From positions 1 through 17,735 of the forward strand of contig CBDUXZ010000005.1 of NCBI GenBank assembly GCA_965371325.1: a stretch of 17,735 bases of DNA. Reading direction: 5' to 3'. Positions 1-7,111 of this stretch are shown one piece after another; position 1 is the first letter of the stretch, and each line of letters starts with the position of its first letter. This DNA is from CBDUXZ01 sp965371325 [NCBI: uncultured bacterium]. GTDB taxonomy: Bacteria; JAUYMQ01. Position numbers and translations under genes: made by a program. The notes under the pieces were generated by a model, which did not search any database, was not told the origin of the DNA, and was given only the letters and a program-made list of their open reading frames with translations.

Positions 1-35
1 CCGAAAGATTGAAAGCATGAATGGCTCCTCTCGCC

Positions 36-923
36 CTACTCGAGCGATGCGGGACTGCCTTCGCGGTAGGAAGGATACCGGAGAACAACGCCCAGTTCCT
101 CCTTGATGCGCCGGTTTCGCAGGCGTTTGTCTCCCCAGACCATCGCGACGTGACTCTCCCCCATGGTGCGCGCCGCCTCATCGAGGTCGACCGAAGGGGG
201 CGGGGGCAGGCCCAGGAGCGACGCGCAGAAATCCGCAACCGTGCGCGCTCGCTCGGGGCAGTCATCGGCAGCAAGGTAAACGGCCCCGGGGCGCCCGCGC
301 TCGGCGGCCGCAAGCAGGATCTGCGCCAGATCGTCCACGTGGATGCGGTTCACGAAGTTGCGGCCGTCCCCCGGCACCCGGTAGCCCCCCCGGCGTATTC
401 GATCTGCCAGCGTCCGGCCGGGCCCGTAGATGCCCGGCGCCCGTACGATAACGCCGGGAAAGTCCTCGCGCCGATGCGCTTCAAGGAGCGCCAGCTCCGC
501 TGCCTGCCGGGCGCGGGCACGCGATGAAGCGGGGCTTACCGGCGTCTCTTCATCCACCCACACCGCTTTCGTTCTCCCGTAAATGGCCGTGCTCCCAAGA
601 TATACGAATCTGTGAAGCCGCGCGGACGCGCAGGCGCGGATGACGTCTCGGGTATCGTCCTTGAAAGTCTCCGGGCTCGACGCGGCCTTCAATTTCCGCG
701 GGGGGATCATATCGAAGACCACCGCGCTTTCGCCGGTGAGCCCGGAGAGAGTTTCCGGCCGGGCCGTGTCGAGGATAAGCGGCTCTATCCCGAGCTCCTC
801 GAGGGCCCGCGCTTTCGCCGGATCCCGCGTGGTCCCCCTGACACGGTAGGCCCGCTCCCGGAGGAGCCGTGCCAGCGCCTTCCCGGTGAAACCGCAGCCG
901 AGGATGATCGCCGATTGCGTCAT
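36..923 (-). CDS. NAD(P)-dependent epimerase/dehydratase-like protein (atypical SDR, YeeZ-like)
   Basis: A 295-residue Rossmann-fold protein of the extended/atypical short-chain dehydrogenase group, probably a cytoplasmic NAD(P)-dependent sugar-nucleotide or related oxidoreductase; the substrate is unknown. The nucleotide-binding motif GCGFTG is at residues 9-14, an Arg-rich turn (TTRDP, 31-35) could select NADP, and the strand YLGSTAIYG is at 108-116. The DE..PVSP segment after it is typical of extended SDRs, but the usual YxxxK is read as RARAR (135-139), so the classical catalytic Tyr/Lys pair is missing. This fits the YeeZ-like atypical group better than a true epimerase. Its ATG overlaps the sfsA stop as ATGA, so it is the last gene of the leftward four-gene unit. 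The 35 bases beyond its stop show no clear terminator. Family confidence is good; function is unknown. Confidence 0.85.
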   Translation of the reverse strand: MTQSAIILGCGFTGKALARLLRERAYRVRGTTRDPAKARALEELGIEPLILDTARPETLSGLTGESAVVFDMIPPRKLKAASSPETFKDDTRDVIRACASARLHRFVYLGSTAIYGRTKAVWVDEETPVSPASSRARARQAAELALLEAHRREDFPGVIVRAPGIYGPGRTLADRIRRGGYRVPGDGRNFVNRIHVDDLAQILLAAAERGRPGAVYLAADDCPERARTVADFCASLLGLPPPPSVDLDEAARTMGESHVAMVWGDKRLRNRRIKEELGVVLRYPSYREGSPASLE

Positions 924-1672
924 GCCTGCCCTCTCCGCTTACGGCGCCTGGGAATTCTCGGGGCCTTCCCGGGGATCTCGAAAGGAACAGCGTCACCAAG
1001 CCGGATCCCGTGGGGGCGGATCACGGCGCGGTAGGCCAGCACTTCCACACCCGCCGCCACCGCCCGGCGCAACGTGACCCCGTAGAGCGGATCGATCTCG
1101 TCGGCCGGCCGCACCGTGCGGCAATCCGACCGCCCGAGAAAAAAGAAGATGACCGCCCGGTGGCCCTGCCGGACCATGTGGGTCAGCTCTCGCAGGTGCT
1201 TTGTCCCCCGCTCCGTGATCGAATCCGGAAACGCCGCCATCCGTCCGCCCGCAGCCAGCGTCACATTTTTCACCTCAACGTAACAGCGGCACTCACCACG
1301 GGTGAGAAGTAGATCCACGCGGCTGTTTTCCTTCCCGAACCCGACCTCCCGCCGGACCTCATCGTAACCAGCCAGTTCCGGTATCCGGCCGGCCAGGATG
1401 GCTTCGTAAACCACCCGGTTGGGATGACCGGTGTTGATTCCCACCCAGCTCCTTCCCAGCCGGATCATCTCCCAGGTGAAACGGTACTTGCGTGTCGTCG
1501 CCTCATGCTCCGAAAGAAGAACAGAACGCCCGGGTATGTCGCAACTCTTCATGCTCCCCGTGTTCGGACAGAAGGCCGTGACGGTTCGACCATCGTCGAG
1601 ACGCACGTCCGCAAGGAAGCGCTTGTAGCGCCGGATGAGCGTTCCGGGCACAAGGGGACTCTCAAATCGCAT
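920..1672 (-). CDS. sfsA: SfsA, sugar fermentation stimulation protein homologue
   Basis: 250 residues, the normal SfsA length. Signature blocks are CPNTGSM (35-41), WVGINTGHPN (76-85), SRVDLLL (117-123), CYVEVKNVTL (130-139), FPDSITERGTKHLREL and, near the C terminus, PADEIDPLYG. The Asp120...Glu133-x-Lys135 arrangement matches the PD-(D/E)XK nuclease-like core known in SfsA. The E. coli protein was first described as a DNA-binding activator of maltose genes; its molecular role is still unsettled. The frame stays open upstream to 1900, but that extension lies over the preceding hydrolase gene and has no SfsA similarity, so I start at the ATG at 1672, 20 bases after the hydrolase stop. No strong Shine-Dalgarno is visible, suggesting translational coupling. 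It overlaps the next gene by ATGA. Confidence 0.95.
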   Translation of the reverse strand: MRFESPLVPGTLIRRYKRFLADVRLDDGRTVTAFCPNTGSMKSCDIPGRSVLLSEHEATTRKYRFTWEMIRLGRSWVGINTGHPNRVVYEAILAGRIPELAGYDEVRREVGFGKENSRVDLLLTRGECRCYVEVKNVTLAAGGRMAAFPDSITERGTKHLRELTHMVRQGHRAVIFFFLGRSDCRTVRPADEIDPLYGVTLRRAVAAGVEVLAYRAVIRPHGIRLGDAVPFEIPGKAPRIPRRRKRRGQA

Positions 1673-1692
1673 AGGACGTGTTCGTTCGCGGA

Positions 1693-2562
1693 TCAGGTGG
1701 TGAAGAATGCGGCCAGTCGGTCTGCAATGACGCCAGGCACATCCTCCTGGATAAAGTGGCTTGCACCTTCGATGATCTCGAGTGAGGAGCCGGGAATGAG
1801 ATCGCACAGCTTCTGGGCGATGCGAGGAGGAAGAAAAGGATCGTGCTTTCCCCAGAGAATGAGCGTCGGGAGGGGATCCTTCTTCGCATGCCCCGTCCAC
1901 CGATGGAGCGCGTCATCGACGTCTTCGTTGTCCATGGCCCGGATGAAACGCAGAAAGGCAGCCCGGCCGGCATAGGCGCGGTAGGGCGCGTAGAAATTTT
2001 TCCATATTTCACCAGCGATCCGTGACTTGTGGAAGACCGCCCCGCGCATGCTGGTTTTCATGACGGGGGCGGAGGGAACGACCGCAAGCAATTCACCAAT
2101 GACCGGCGCCCGCAGGAAGGCAATGACCGGAACGGGCCAATCCTCCTTGAAAGCCACGATGTCCATCACCGCGAGCCGATCGATCTTCTCGCGGTGATCC
2201 GCCGCAAGGATGTGCGCGACTCCGCCCCCGATGTCATGCGCCACGACGTGGGCGCGGTTGATCCCTTTCAGTCGCAGGAGTTCGCTCACCATTTCAGCGT
2301 TCGCACGAAGCGAGACATCCACATCGGAGCCGCGCTCGCTCTTCCCGAGACCCACAAGATCCGGGGCCAGCACTCGGAACTTCCCGGACAACCCACGCTG
2401 GACATTGCGCCAGAGATAGGACGAGGTGGGGATACCATGGAGCAGCACCACAACCGGCGCTCCCGGGTCTTTCGGACCCGCCTCGACGAGGTAAACCCGC
2501 CTCCCCCTCACCGGCAACCAGTCGCCCGGCAGCGGTTCTGCGAATGGCCCTTCGGTGGTCAT
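1693..2562 (-). CDS. Alpha/beta hydrolase with Asp nucleophile (haloalkane dehalogenase / epoxide hydrolase-like)
   Basis: 289 residues covering a complete alpha/beta-hydrolase fold with cap domain. The oxyanion segment HGIPTSSYLW (42-51) is the form seen in haloalkane dehalogenases and epoxide hydrolases. The nucleophile elbow reads AHDIGG, giving Asp110 as nucleophile instead of Ser. The acid is probably Asp241 (WGKHDPFLPP) and the base His269 (GASHF). The residue after the nucleophile is Ile, whereas haloalkane dehalogenases normally have a halide-binding Trp there, so dehalogenation of chloroalkanes is not assured; epoxide hydrolysis or another ester-intermediate reaction is as likely. 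No signal peptide is visible, so it is probably cytoplasmic. It starts 7 bases after the luciferase-like gene stop and belongs to the same leftward unit. The fold is certain; the substrate is not known. Confidence 0.88.
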   Translation of the reverse strand: MTTEGPFAEPLPGDWLPVRGRRVYLVEAGPKDPGAPVVVLLHGIPTSSYLWRNVQRGLSGKFRVLAPDLVGLGKSERGSDVDVSLRANAEMVSELLRLKGINRAHVVAHDIGGGVAHILAADHREKIDRLAVMDIVAFKEDWPVPVIAFLRAPVIGELLAVVPSAPVMKTSMRGAVFHKSRIAGEIWKNFYAPYRAYAGRAAFLRFIRAMDNEDVDDALHRWTGHAKKDPLPTLILWGKHDPFLPPRIAQKLCDLIPGSSLEIIEGASHFIQEDVPGVIADRLAAFFTT

Positions 2563-2569
2563 TGCGTGC

Positions 2570-3562
2570 TCAGGGCTTCACGGGATTCAGATGGGGCATC
2601 ACGTCGGTGGCGAAGACTTCCATGATTTCCGGATTGAGGAAGGTGCAGACGAAGCTGTCGATCCCGAGCTTCTCGATTCGCTCGCCCAGAAGATCGATCA
2701 CCTGGTTCGGGGTGCCGACGGCGACGTTGGGCAGCGTGCGGGCGGTCTCCGGATCGAGCCCCACCTGCGCCGAGGTCATCTCGCTCACCGACTTCACGAT
2801 GTTCTCGTCCTTCGAGACCATCGTGAAGAGTTGTCCGGCGATTTTGATCTCGCTCGGGTCGCGACCGATCGTGTCGCAGTGGCGATGGAGCGTGTCGCGT
2901 TTTCTGAGGAAACTCTCCTCGGTATGCTCCTTCAGTCCTTCAGGGGTAATCTCACCGGCACGGAAGATCATGCTGATGTTCGCGATATCCGCCTCCTCGG
3001 CCGTCACGCGCAGCAGTTTCTCCCCACCCCCACCGATGACGATGGGCGGGCGCGGCGTCTGAACGGGCTTCGGATAGCTGTATGCGTTTTTCAGGGTGTA
3101 GTACTTCCCTTCGAAGGTCGTGCTGGGCTCGGTCCAGAGACTCTTGATGATCTTCACCGACTCCTGGAGCATGGCAATCCGCACGCTCGGTTTCGGGTAG
3201 TCATAGCCGTACGCCTCGAACTCGGGCCGGTACCAGCCGGCGCCGATTCCCAGCTCGGCCCTCCCCTCCGAGATCCAGTCCAGCGTCGAAACTATCTTTG
3301 CCAGAAGTCCGGGGTGCCTGTAGGCATTGCAGGTAACCGTCTGGGTAATGCGGACTTTCGAGGTGACGGCGGCAAGCGCGGAGAGCAGCGTGAAGCACTC
3401 CGGCCATGCGTCCTCGGGCTGCGCGAGCGTGGGGGGCCAGAAGTGATCGTCCCGGTTGATGCCGTAGTAACCCAAACGCTCGGCGTCAACGGCCATGGCC
3501 CGCCATTCGGCGAACGTGGGAACCGTATGAAAGGAAGCGATAAAGCGGACGGGACGCGGCAT
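2570..3562 (-). CDS. LLM-class flavin-dependent oxidoreductase (luciferase-like, F420 or FMN)
   Basis: 330 residues with the TIM-barrel pattern of the bacterial luciferase-like monooxygenase superfamily. Typical blocks are the N-terminal AERLGYYGINRDDHF region (28-42), KVRITQTVTCNAYRHP (about 69-84), the GRAELGIGAGWYRPEFEAYG block (about 100-119), and PPIVIGGGGEKLLR (about 172-185). This last block is the cofactor-proximal strand seen in F420-dependent members. Enzymes of this group use F420 or FMN to oxidise or reduce small organic substrates; cofactor and substrate cannot be fixed here. The start ATG has a GAGG Shine-Dalgarno about 7 bases upstream, and a near-consensus promoter lies 40-70 bases upstream. 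It is the first gene of the leftward unit with the hydrolase, sfsA and the epimerase-like gene. Confidence 0.9.
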   Translation of the reverse strand: MPRPVRFIASFHTVPTFAEWRAMAVDAERLGYYGINRDDHFWPPTLAQPEDAWPECFTLLSALAAVTSKVRITQTVTCNAYRHPGLLAKIVSTLDWISEGRAELGIGAGWYRPEFEAYGYDYPKPSVRIAMLQESVKIIKSLWTEPSTTFEGKYYTLKNAYSYPKPVQTPRPPIVIGGGGEKLLRVTAEEADIANISMIFRAGEITPEGLKEHTEESFLRKRDTLHRHCDTIGRDPSEIKIAGQLFTMVSKDENIVKSVSEMTSAQVGLDPETARTLPNVAVGTPNQVIDLLGERIEKLGIDSFVCTFLNPEIMEVFATDVMPHLNPVKP

Positions 3563-3595
3563 GGCTGACCTCGGAGGTTCGGGGGAATTTGAACG

Positions 3596-3632
3596 CGGTG
3601 GAATTCTAGGTGTTTCGGCGCGCAGGTGTCAA
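3596..3632 (-). promoter_or_regulatory. Sigma-70-type promoter for the LLM oxidoreductase unit
   Basis: On the minus strand TTGACA (3632-3627) is followed after 18 bases by TAGAAT (3608-3603), five of six matches to the -10 consensus. It lies in the 91-base space between the SDR stop and the LLM start, and predicts a start site near 3596 with a leader of about 34 bases. Predicted from sequence only. Confidence 0.6.
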
Positions 3633-3653
3633 CGCAGGGGCCGCAAGGGTGGC

Positions 3654-4565
3654 TCAGATCAACGGATCGTTCGGGAACTCCTGGGCGCTGACGGTGAGGG
3701 GAAAGAACGAGCTCCCGAAGGCGCCCGGAACGATCTCCGCAAGATCCTCGGGTGTCCACCCCTCGATTCGTCCGATGGTCCGCACGGGACGCGGGACGGA
3801 GAACAGAATGATCTCCTTGGCGCGGACCCCGAAGATCTGTCCCGTGATCTCGGCGGCGCTGTCACTCGCCAGAAAGACGGCGAGGGGCGCGATATGCGCC
3901 GGCGACATCTGCTTGATCTTCTCGACGCGCGCCTTCTGCGCGTCGGTCCCCGTGGGAATGGTGCCGATGAGCCGTGTCCACGCGAAGGGAGAGATGGCGT
4001 TCACCGTCACGCCGTAGCGCTGCATCTCGAGGGCAAGATTGCGCGTCAGCCCTGCAATCGCCATTTTTGCCGCGCCATAGTTGGTCTGCCCGAGGTTTCC
4101 GATGAGCCCCGAAGTGCTCGTGAAATTGATCACACGGCCGAAACCGGCGGCCTTCATGTGATTGATCGCCGCCCGGGTCACGCAGAAGTGCCCCTTTAGA
4201 TGTACGTCGAGCACCAGGTCCCACTCCTCTTCGCTCATCTTCCAGAACATCCGGTCGCGCAGGATCCCGGCATTGTTAACCACGATGTCGATCTTCCCCC
4301 AGCGATCGAGGGCCTGCTGGACCATCCCGCGCCCCCCCTCCCAGGTTGCGACCGTATCGGGGTTCGCGACCGCCTCACCCCCCTGCTTTTCGATCTCCCC
4401 CACGACGTCGTCGGCTGGGCCACGATCCTGCCCCTCCCCCTTTTCGCTGCCGCCCAGATCGTTCACGACGACCTTCGCGCCGTGAGCGGCCATGAGGAGC
4501 GCGATCTCGCGCCCAATCCCCCGTCCCGCGCCGGTCACCAGCGCAACCTTCTCCTTGAGCATCAT
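3654..4565 (-). CDS. SDR-family 3-hydroxyacyl-CoA dehydrogenase (HSD17B4/MFE-2-type)
   Basis: 303-residue short-chain dehydrogenase. TGAGRGIG (11-18) binds the dinucleotide; NDLGG (35-39), with Asp36 ending strand 2, points to NAD and is characteristic of the peroxisomal multifunctional enzyme 2 (HSD17B4) group. NNAG is at 97-100. Catalytic Ser150, Tyr163 and Lys167 (NYGAAK) are all present. The HLKG at 122-125 replaces the usual Asn but is the HSD17B4-type form (HLRG). These enzymes oxidise (3R)-3-hydroxyacyl-CoA to 3-ketoacyl-CoA. The tail beyond about residue 250 is also usual in bacterial homologues. A strong Shine-Dalgarno, AGGGAGGAG (4580-4572), is 6 bases from the first of two adjacent ATG codons. 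It is separated from the diiron gene by a terminator, so it is probably transcribed on its own, though I see no convincing promoter. Confidence 0.9.
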   Translation of the reverse strand: MMLKEKVALVTGAGRGIGREIALLMAAHGAKVVVNDLGGSEKGEGQDRGPADDVVGEIEKQGGEAVANPDTVATWEGGRGMVQQALDRWGKIDIVVNNAGILRDRMFWKMSEEEWDLVLDVHLKGHFCVTRAAINHMKAAGFGRVINFTSTSGLIGNLGQTNYGAAKMAIAGLTRNLALEMQRYGVTVNAISPFAWTRLIGTIPTGTDAQKARVEKIKQMSPAHIAPLAVFLASDSAAEITGQIFGVRAKEIILFSVPRPVRTIGRIEGWTPEDLAEIVPGAFGSSFFPLTVSAQEFPNDPLI

Positions 4566-4635
4566 GCGAGTCTCCTCCCTGGATGATCATCTCGTTCCAT
4601 GCAGCCGGCCGATCACGCGTTCACCCGCAGCGCTG

Positions 4636-4667
4636 ACAAAAGCACCGAGTTGCGTCCAACCCGGTGC
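4636..4667 (-). terminator. Intrinsic terminator after the ferritin-like gene
   Basis: Bases 4642-4652 and 4657-4667 pair as an 11-base stem with a single A/C mismatch and a 4-base loop (CGTC). Read leftward, the stem is followed at once by TTTTGTC (4641-4635). It lies 39 bases past the stop of the leftward diiron gene. The short T run is followed by mixed sequence, so it may be only moderately strong. Confidence 0.7.
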
Positions 4668-4705
4668 AATGCCGTTCCCGCTGTTCGGGCTGTCCGGCGG
4701 GCGTC

Positions 4706-5491
4706 TCAGGCCGCCAGCTCGAGGCCAATCTGGTTCAACCGCCCCCGCAGGTTCTGGAGCAGGTGTTCGCTGAAAGATGAGCTTGACTCCTCGATGCGCC
4801 AGTGCGCCGGGGGCGGCGGCACATCAGGGTTCCGCCAGTTGGTACTCCTGGCGATCAATTCCGCGTATTGGGCCAGCGCTCCCTCGATCTCGGCCTTCCG
4901 CGAAGGAGTGGCATGCTCTATCCGTCTTTTCAGGTAGAGCACTCCGAAGCCGAGATGTCTTGATTCGTCGCGCGTTACCTTCTCGAGAATCTCCCGCAGC
5001 AGCGCATCCGAAGTTGTATCCATGATCGCGTGGAATGAATCGAGAGCGAGCCCCTCGGCCAAAACCTGCATCCCCACGAGTTTCTCATCGGCATCCGGGG
5101 CGCCGAGGAGTTTTAGCAGGAGCTCTTCAAGGTGGGGATTCACGCAGGTGGGCCCGCCGACTAGATTGAGATAACGGCCAAAAACCTCCACGTGCCGCGC
5201 CTCGTCGATGACCTGGCTCGACAGGTAGAGTTTCGCGGACATCTCGGGGACGAGCGGAATGAGCTGCGCGCAGACTCCCAGGGCCCCCTGCTCGCCGTAC
5301 CAGAACTGCGAAAGAAGCCCGCGGCGGTATGCGAGGGCGGTTTCCTTGTCGAGCTTCTTGTTCCATCCGATGGGCTTCGACCAGTCGATATCCGTCGAGG
5401 CGTTCCACTGTTCCATTTTCGCCATTTCGTACAGGCGCGTCTCCTCGGTCTCCGTAAGCTCGTAGCGGTCCAGAATGTGGTAATCACCCAT
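4706..5491 (-). CDS. Ferritin-like diiron protein (R2/AurF-type oxygenase candidate)
   Basis: 261 residues, mostly helical, with the complete six-ligand pattern of a carboxylate-bridged diiron four-helix bundle: Glu67 (WYGEQG), Glu97 and His100 (DEARH), Glu146 (LAEGLAL), Glu176 and His179 (DESRH). Proteins of this build include ribonucleotide reductase R2-like oxidases, AurF-type N-oxygenases and fatty-acyl oxygenases; I cannot assign the reaction. The C-terminal tail is rich in Pro and Ser. The frame is open upstream to 5590, but that part is Gly/Arg-rich without family character. The ATG at 5491 has GGGAGA 6 bases upstream and is preferred. A weak promoter is predicted upstream and an intrinsic terminator downstream, so it looks like a single-gene unit between a sulfotransferase and an SDR. 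The diiron assignment is strong; the role is unknown. Confidence 0.88.
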   Translation of the reverse strand: MGDYHILDRYELTETEETRLYEMAKMEQWNASTDIDWSKPIGWNKKLDKETALAYRRGLLSQFWYGEQGALGVCAQLIPLVPEMSAKLYLSSQVIDEARHVEVFGRYLNLVGGPTCVNPHLEELLLKLLGAPDADEKLVGMQVLAEGLALDSFHAIMDTTSDALLREILEKVTRDESRHLGFGVLYLKRRIEHATPSRKAEIEGALAQYAELIARSTNWRNPDVPPPPAHWRIEESSSSFSEHLLQNLRGRLNQIGLELAA

Positions 5492-5554
5492 GGCTATTCT
5501 CCCGTGGCAGCTGCCCGGTTGCCTTCCTCCGTGAAGGGGCCCGAAAAGACACGG

Positions 5555-5590
5555 CACGCTTATCCTACCGCCATCACGGAGCGGCGACAA
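5555..5590 (-). promoter_or_regulatory. Possible promoter of the ferritin-like gene
   Basis: On the minus strand TTGTCG (5590-5585) and TAGGAT (5567-5562) are spaced by 17 bases, each matching the consensus at four of six positions. The predicted start near 5555 gives a leader of about 64 bases. The 228-base gap 5492-5719 shows nothing else I can name. Confidence 0.35.
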
Positions 5591-5719
5591 GCAGACCTCC
5601 AGCCGGGCGATTCAGCGATGCCTGGCGCGGGCGAACGGACCGGTTTGCGGGGGAGGGCAATCGGCAGGGCGACTCGATTTTGCTCTGAAAGTGAACAGCT
5701 GTCGCGGCGGGCCGAAGGT

Positions 5720-6925
5720 CTAGAGGAACCGCTCGATGTAGTGCTTGAACCGCTCGGCGATCCCGGCGTCGGTCATGCCGAAGTCCTCGGCGGCATACTC
5801 ATGCTTTCCGAACTTGTGCTGCGGGCGCTCGGCGATCCATTTTCTCATGCGTGCTTCGAAAGTTGCATCAAACTTCAGGCCGAAGTGTTCATAGATTCGT
5901 TTCACCGTAGAGACGGGATCAGCTGCGAGGTCGTTGTAATGAATGTCCAGGATCCGTCCATTGGGAATCCTGGAACGCGCGGCCATGCCCCGCTCGACGA
6001 GCTGCACGTACATGTCGGTATTCGCCGCGGCGGCGCGCCTGACGTCCAGGGACTCGGTCAGGTAACTTTGAAGCGTGTACATGAGGCTGTTTATGCTGCT
6101 GGTGATCCTGACCGGATCGCGGTGCGTCTGAACGATCATCGCCTCAGGCACCGTTTCGAGGAGCGCCTCGAGATAGCCGGTGTGCGCGGGCGCCTTGAGT
6201 GTGAGCCGCTTCGCCGGGCTGTCCGCCTGAAGGAGCTGCAGATGTTCCCGGTAGACCCGGTAGCCGGGAAGGGGATCCTGCTCGAGGTACCAATCGAGAT
6301 AGCCGTAGACCGGCGCCATGACAAAGAAGCTGAAGCTCCAGAAGCTGCTGTCGAAAAGAAAAATGTCCTCTTCCGGCTCGTCCACATCAACGTGATGCTT
6401 GGCATCGATGTCCGGCGCAACCTTCTTGAAGCGGGCGACCTCGCGGAGCGATATCTTGCGGCGCTCGTCAGGCCCGGGGCCGGGAATGGGTTGCTGCATT
6501 TCCCACAGAGGGGGGGAGCGCGCATCTTCCGCGAGGGAAAGCAACCTGTGAAGGAGCGTCGTCCCCGAGCGCGGCAGCCCCAGCACGATAAGGGGAGGCG
6601 CGAGCGCCAACCTGAAGACCTCGGGGCGGCGTTTGCGGGCCTCGATCCTGCGAAGGCGGGTTACGAGAGAGTTCGTAACCAGCTCGCGATAGGCCAGCCG
6701 GCCGGTCAGCAGCAACCCTGCATCCTTTTCAACGGATTCGCAGAGAACCGAGAGCCCCTCCTCGAAGTCCGGCTCGCCAAAATCGCGAAGCGCAGCCATG
6801 CGCATCGCTCTTTTCTTCAGAACGCGAGGCGCAAAGAAGAGCGGGCGGAAACCCAGGCTATTCAAGCCGGCGCCGACACCATTCACGATGCGGGATGGCA
6901 AGGGATGGACAACGGGCTCGAGCAT
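5720..6925 (-). CDS. PAPS-dependent sulfotransferase family protein
   Basis: 401 residues of the Sulfotransfer_3 type. The 5'-phosphosulfate loop GLPRSGTTLLHRLL is at 116-129 and the 3'-phosphate site THRDPVRITSSINS at 267-280 (Arg269, Ser276). The LWEMQQPIPGP block (140-150) and the ILDIHYNDLAADP segment near 330 are typical of the long bacterial members that carry an N-terminal helical region of about 110 residues. These transfer sulfate from PAPS to hydroxyl or amine groups of lipids or small molecules; the acceptor is unknown. The N terminus is weakly hydrophobic but shows no clear signal peptide. GGAGG lies 6 bases before the ATG. The gene stands alone with gaps of 186 and 228 bases, and a perfect palindrome covers its promoter, suggesting repressor control. 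Confidence 0.92.
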   Translation of the reverse strand: MLEPVVHPLPSRIVNGVGAGLNSLGFRPLFFAPRVLKKRAMRMAALRDFGEPDFEEGLSVLCESVEKDAGLLLTGRLAYRELVTNSLVTRLRRIEARKRRPEVFRLALAPPLIVLGLPRSGTTLLHRLLSLAEDARSPPLWEMQQPIPGPGPDERRKISLREVARFKKVAPDIDAKHHVDVDEPEEDIFLFDSSFWSFSFFVMAPVYGYLDWYLEQDPLPGYRVYREHLQLLQADSPAKRLTLKAPAHTGYLEALLETVPEAMIVQTHRDPVRITSSINSLMYTLQSYLTESLDVRRAAAANTDMYVQLVERGMAARSRIPNGRILDIHYNDLAADPVSTVKRIYEHFGLKFDATFEARMRKWIAERPQHKFGKHEYAAEDFGMTDAGIAERFKHYIERFL

Positions 6926-6941
6926 GAAGCGCCTCCATGAC

Positions 6942-6985
6942 TTATCGACTTACAGTTGATATCCCAGGATTGACCAATCGGTCAA
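6942..6985 (-). promoter_or_regulatory. Promoter region of the sulfotransferase gene
   Basis: On the minus strand TTGACC (6985-6980) is followed after 18 bases by TATCAA (6961-6956). A second reading uses TTGGTC with TGTAAG at 17 bases. Either places the -35 element inside the palindrome at 6970-6985. Exact elements are uncertain; the position and AT-rich composition support a promoter here. Confidence 0.4.
6970..6985. promoter_or_regulatory. Palindromic operator, probably for a TetR-type repressor
   Basis: A perfect inverted repeat, TTGACC-AATC-GGTCAA, 45 bases upstream of the sulfotransferase ATG and overlapping its predicted -35. The form TTGACC-N4-GGTCAA is typical of operators bound by TetR/AcrR-family repressors. 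Which protein binds it is not known; the TetR gene in this window has different repeats beside its own promoter. Confidence 0.6.
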
Positions 6986-7088
6986 GATAGGAGTCCGATT
7001 GCACATAACATCATTCTTCAAATTTTCGCTGGGGACATTGTGCAGTCGGTCGAGACGGGCGCTTTACTTGTCAGGCAGGTTATTTACA

Positions 7089-7109
7089 GATAAGTCACCC
7101 GTACTTATC
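7089..7109. repeat. 7-base inverted repeat just past the alcohol dehydrogenase stop
   Basis: GATAAGT and ACTTATC flank a 7-base spacer. It begins 2 bases after the leftward dehydrogenase stop, where a terminator could be expected, but the stem is short and AT-rich and no T run follows. It may be a weak 3'-end hairpin or a binding site. The rest of the 186-base gap 6926-7111 is unusually AT-rich and otherwise shows only the sulfotransferase promoter. Confidence 0.3.
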
Positions 7110-7111
7110 GT

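Noticed and set aside
1673-1900. An N-terminal extension of SfsA by 76 residues
   Set aside because: It overlaps the hydrolase gene in another frame and lacks SfsA similarity; the 250-residue form has the normal family length.
5492-5590. A longer diiron protein starting at 5590
   Set aside because: The ATG at 5491 has a well-spaced GGGAGA, and the predicted promoter lies inside the extension.
5192-6940. A 582-codon open frame on the plus strand opposite the diiron and sulfotransferase genes
   Set aside because: It is antisense to two well-supported genes with full motifs, has no recognisable domain, and such long antisense frames are common in G+C-rich coding DNA.
7089-7109. The inverted repeat as an intrinsic terminator of the leftward operon
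   Set aside because: The 7-base AT-rich stem is weak and is followed by TGTAAATAAC rather than a T run, so it is listed only as a repeat.
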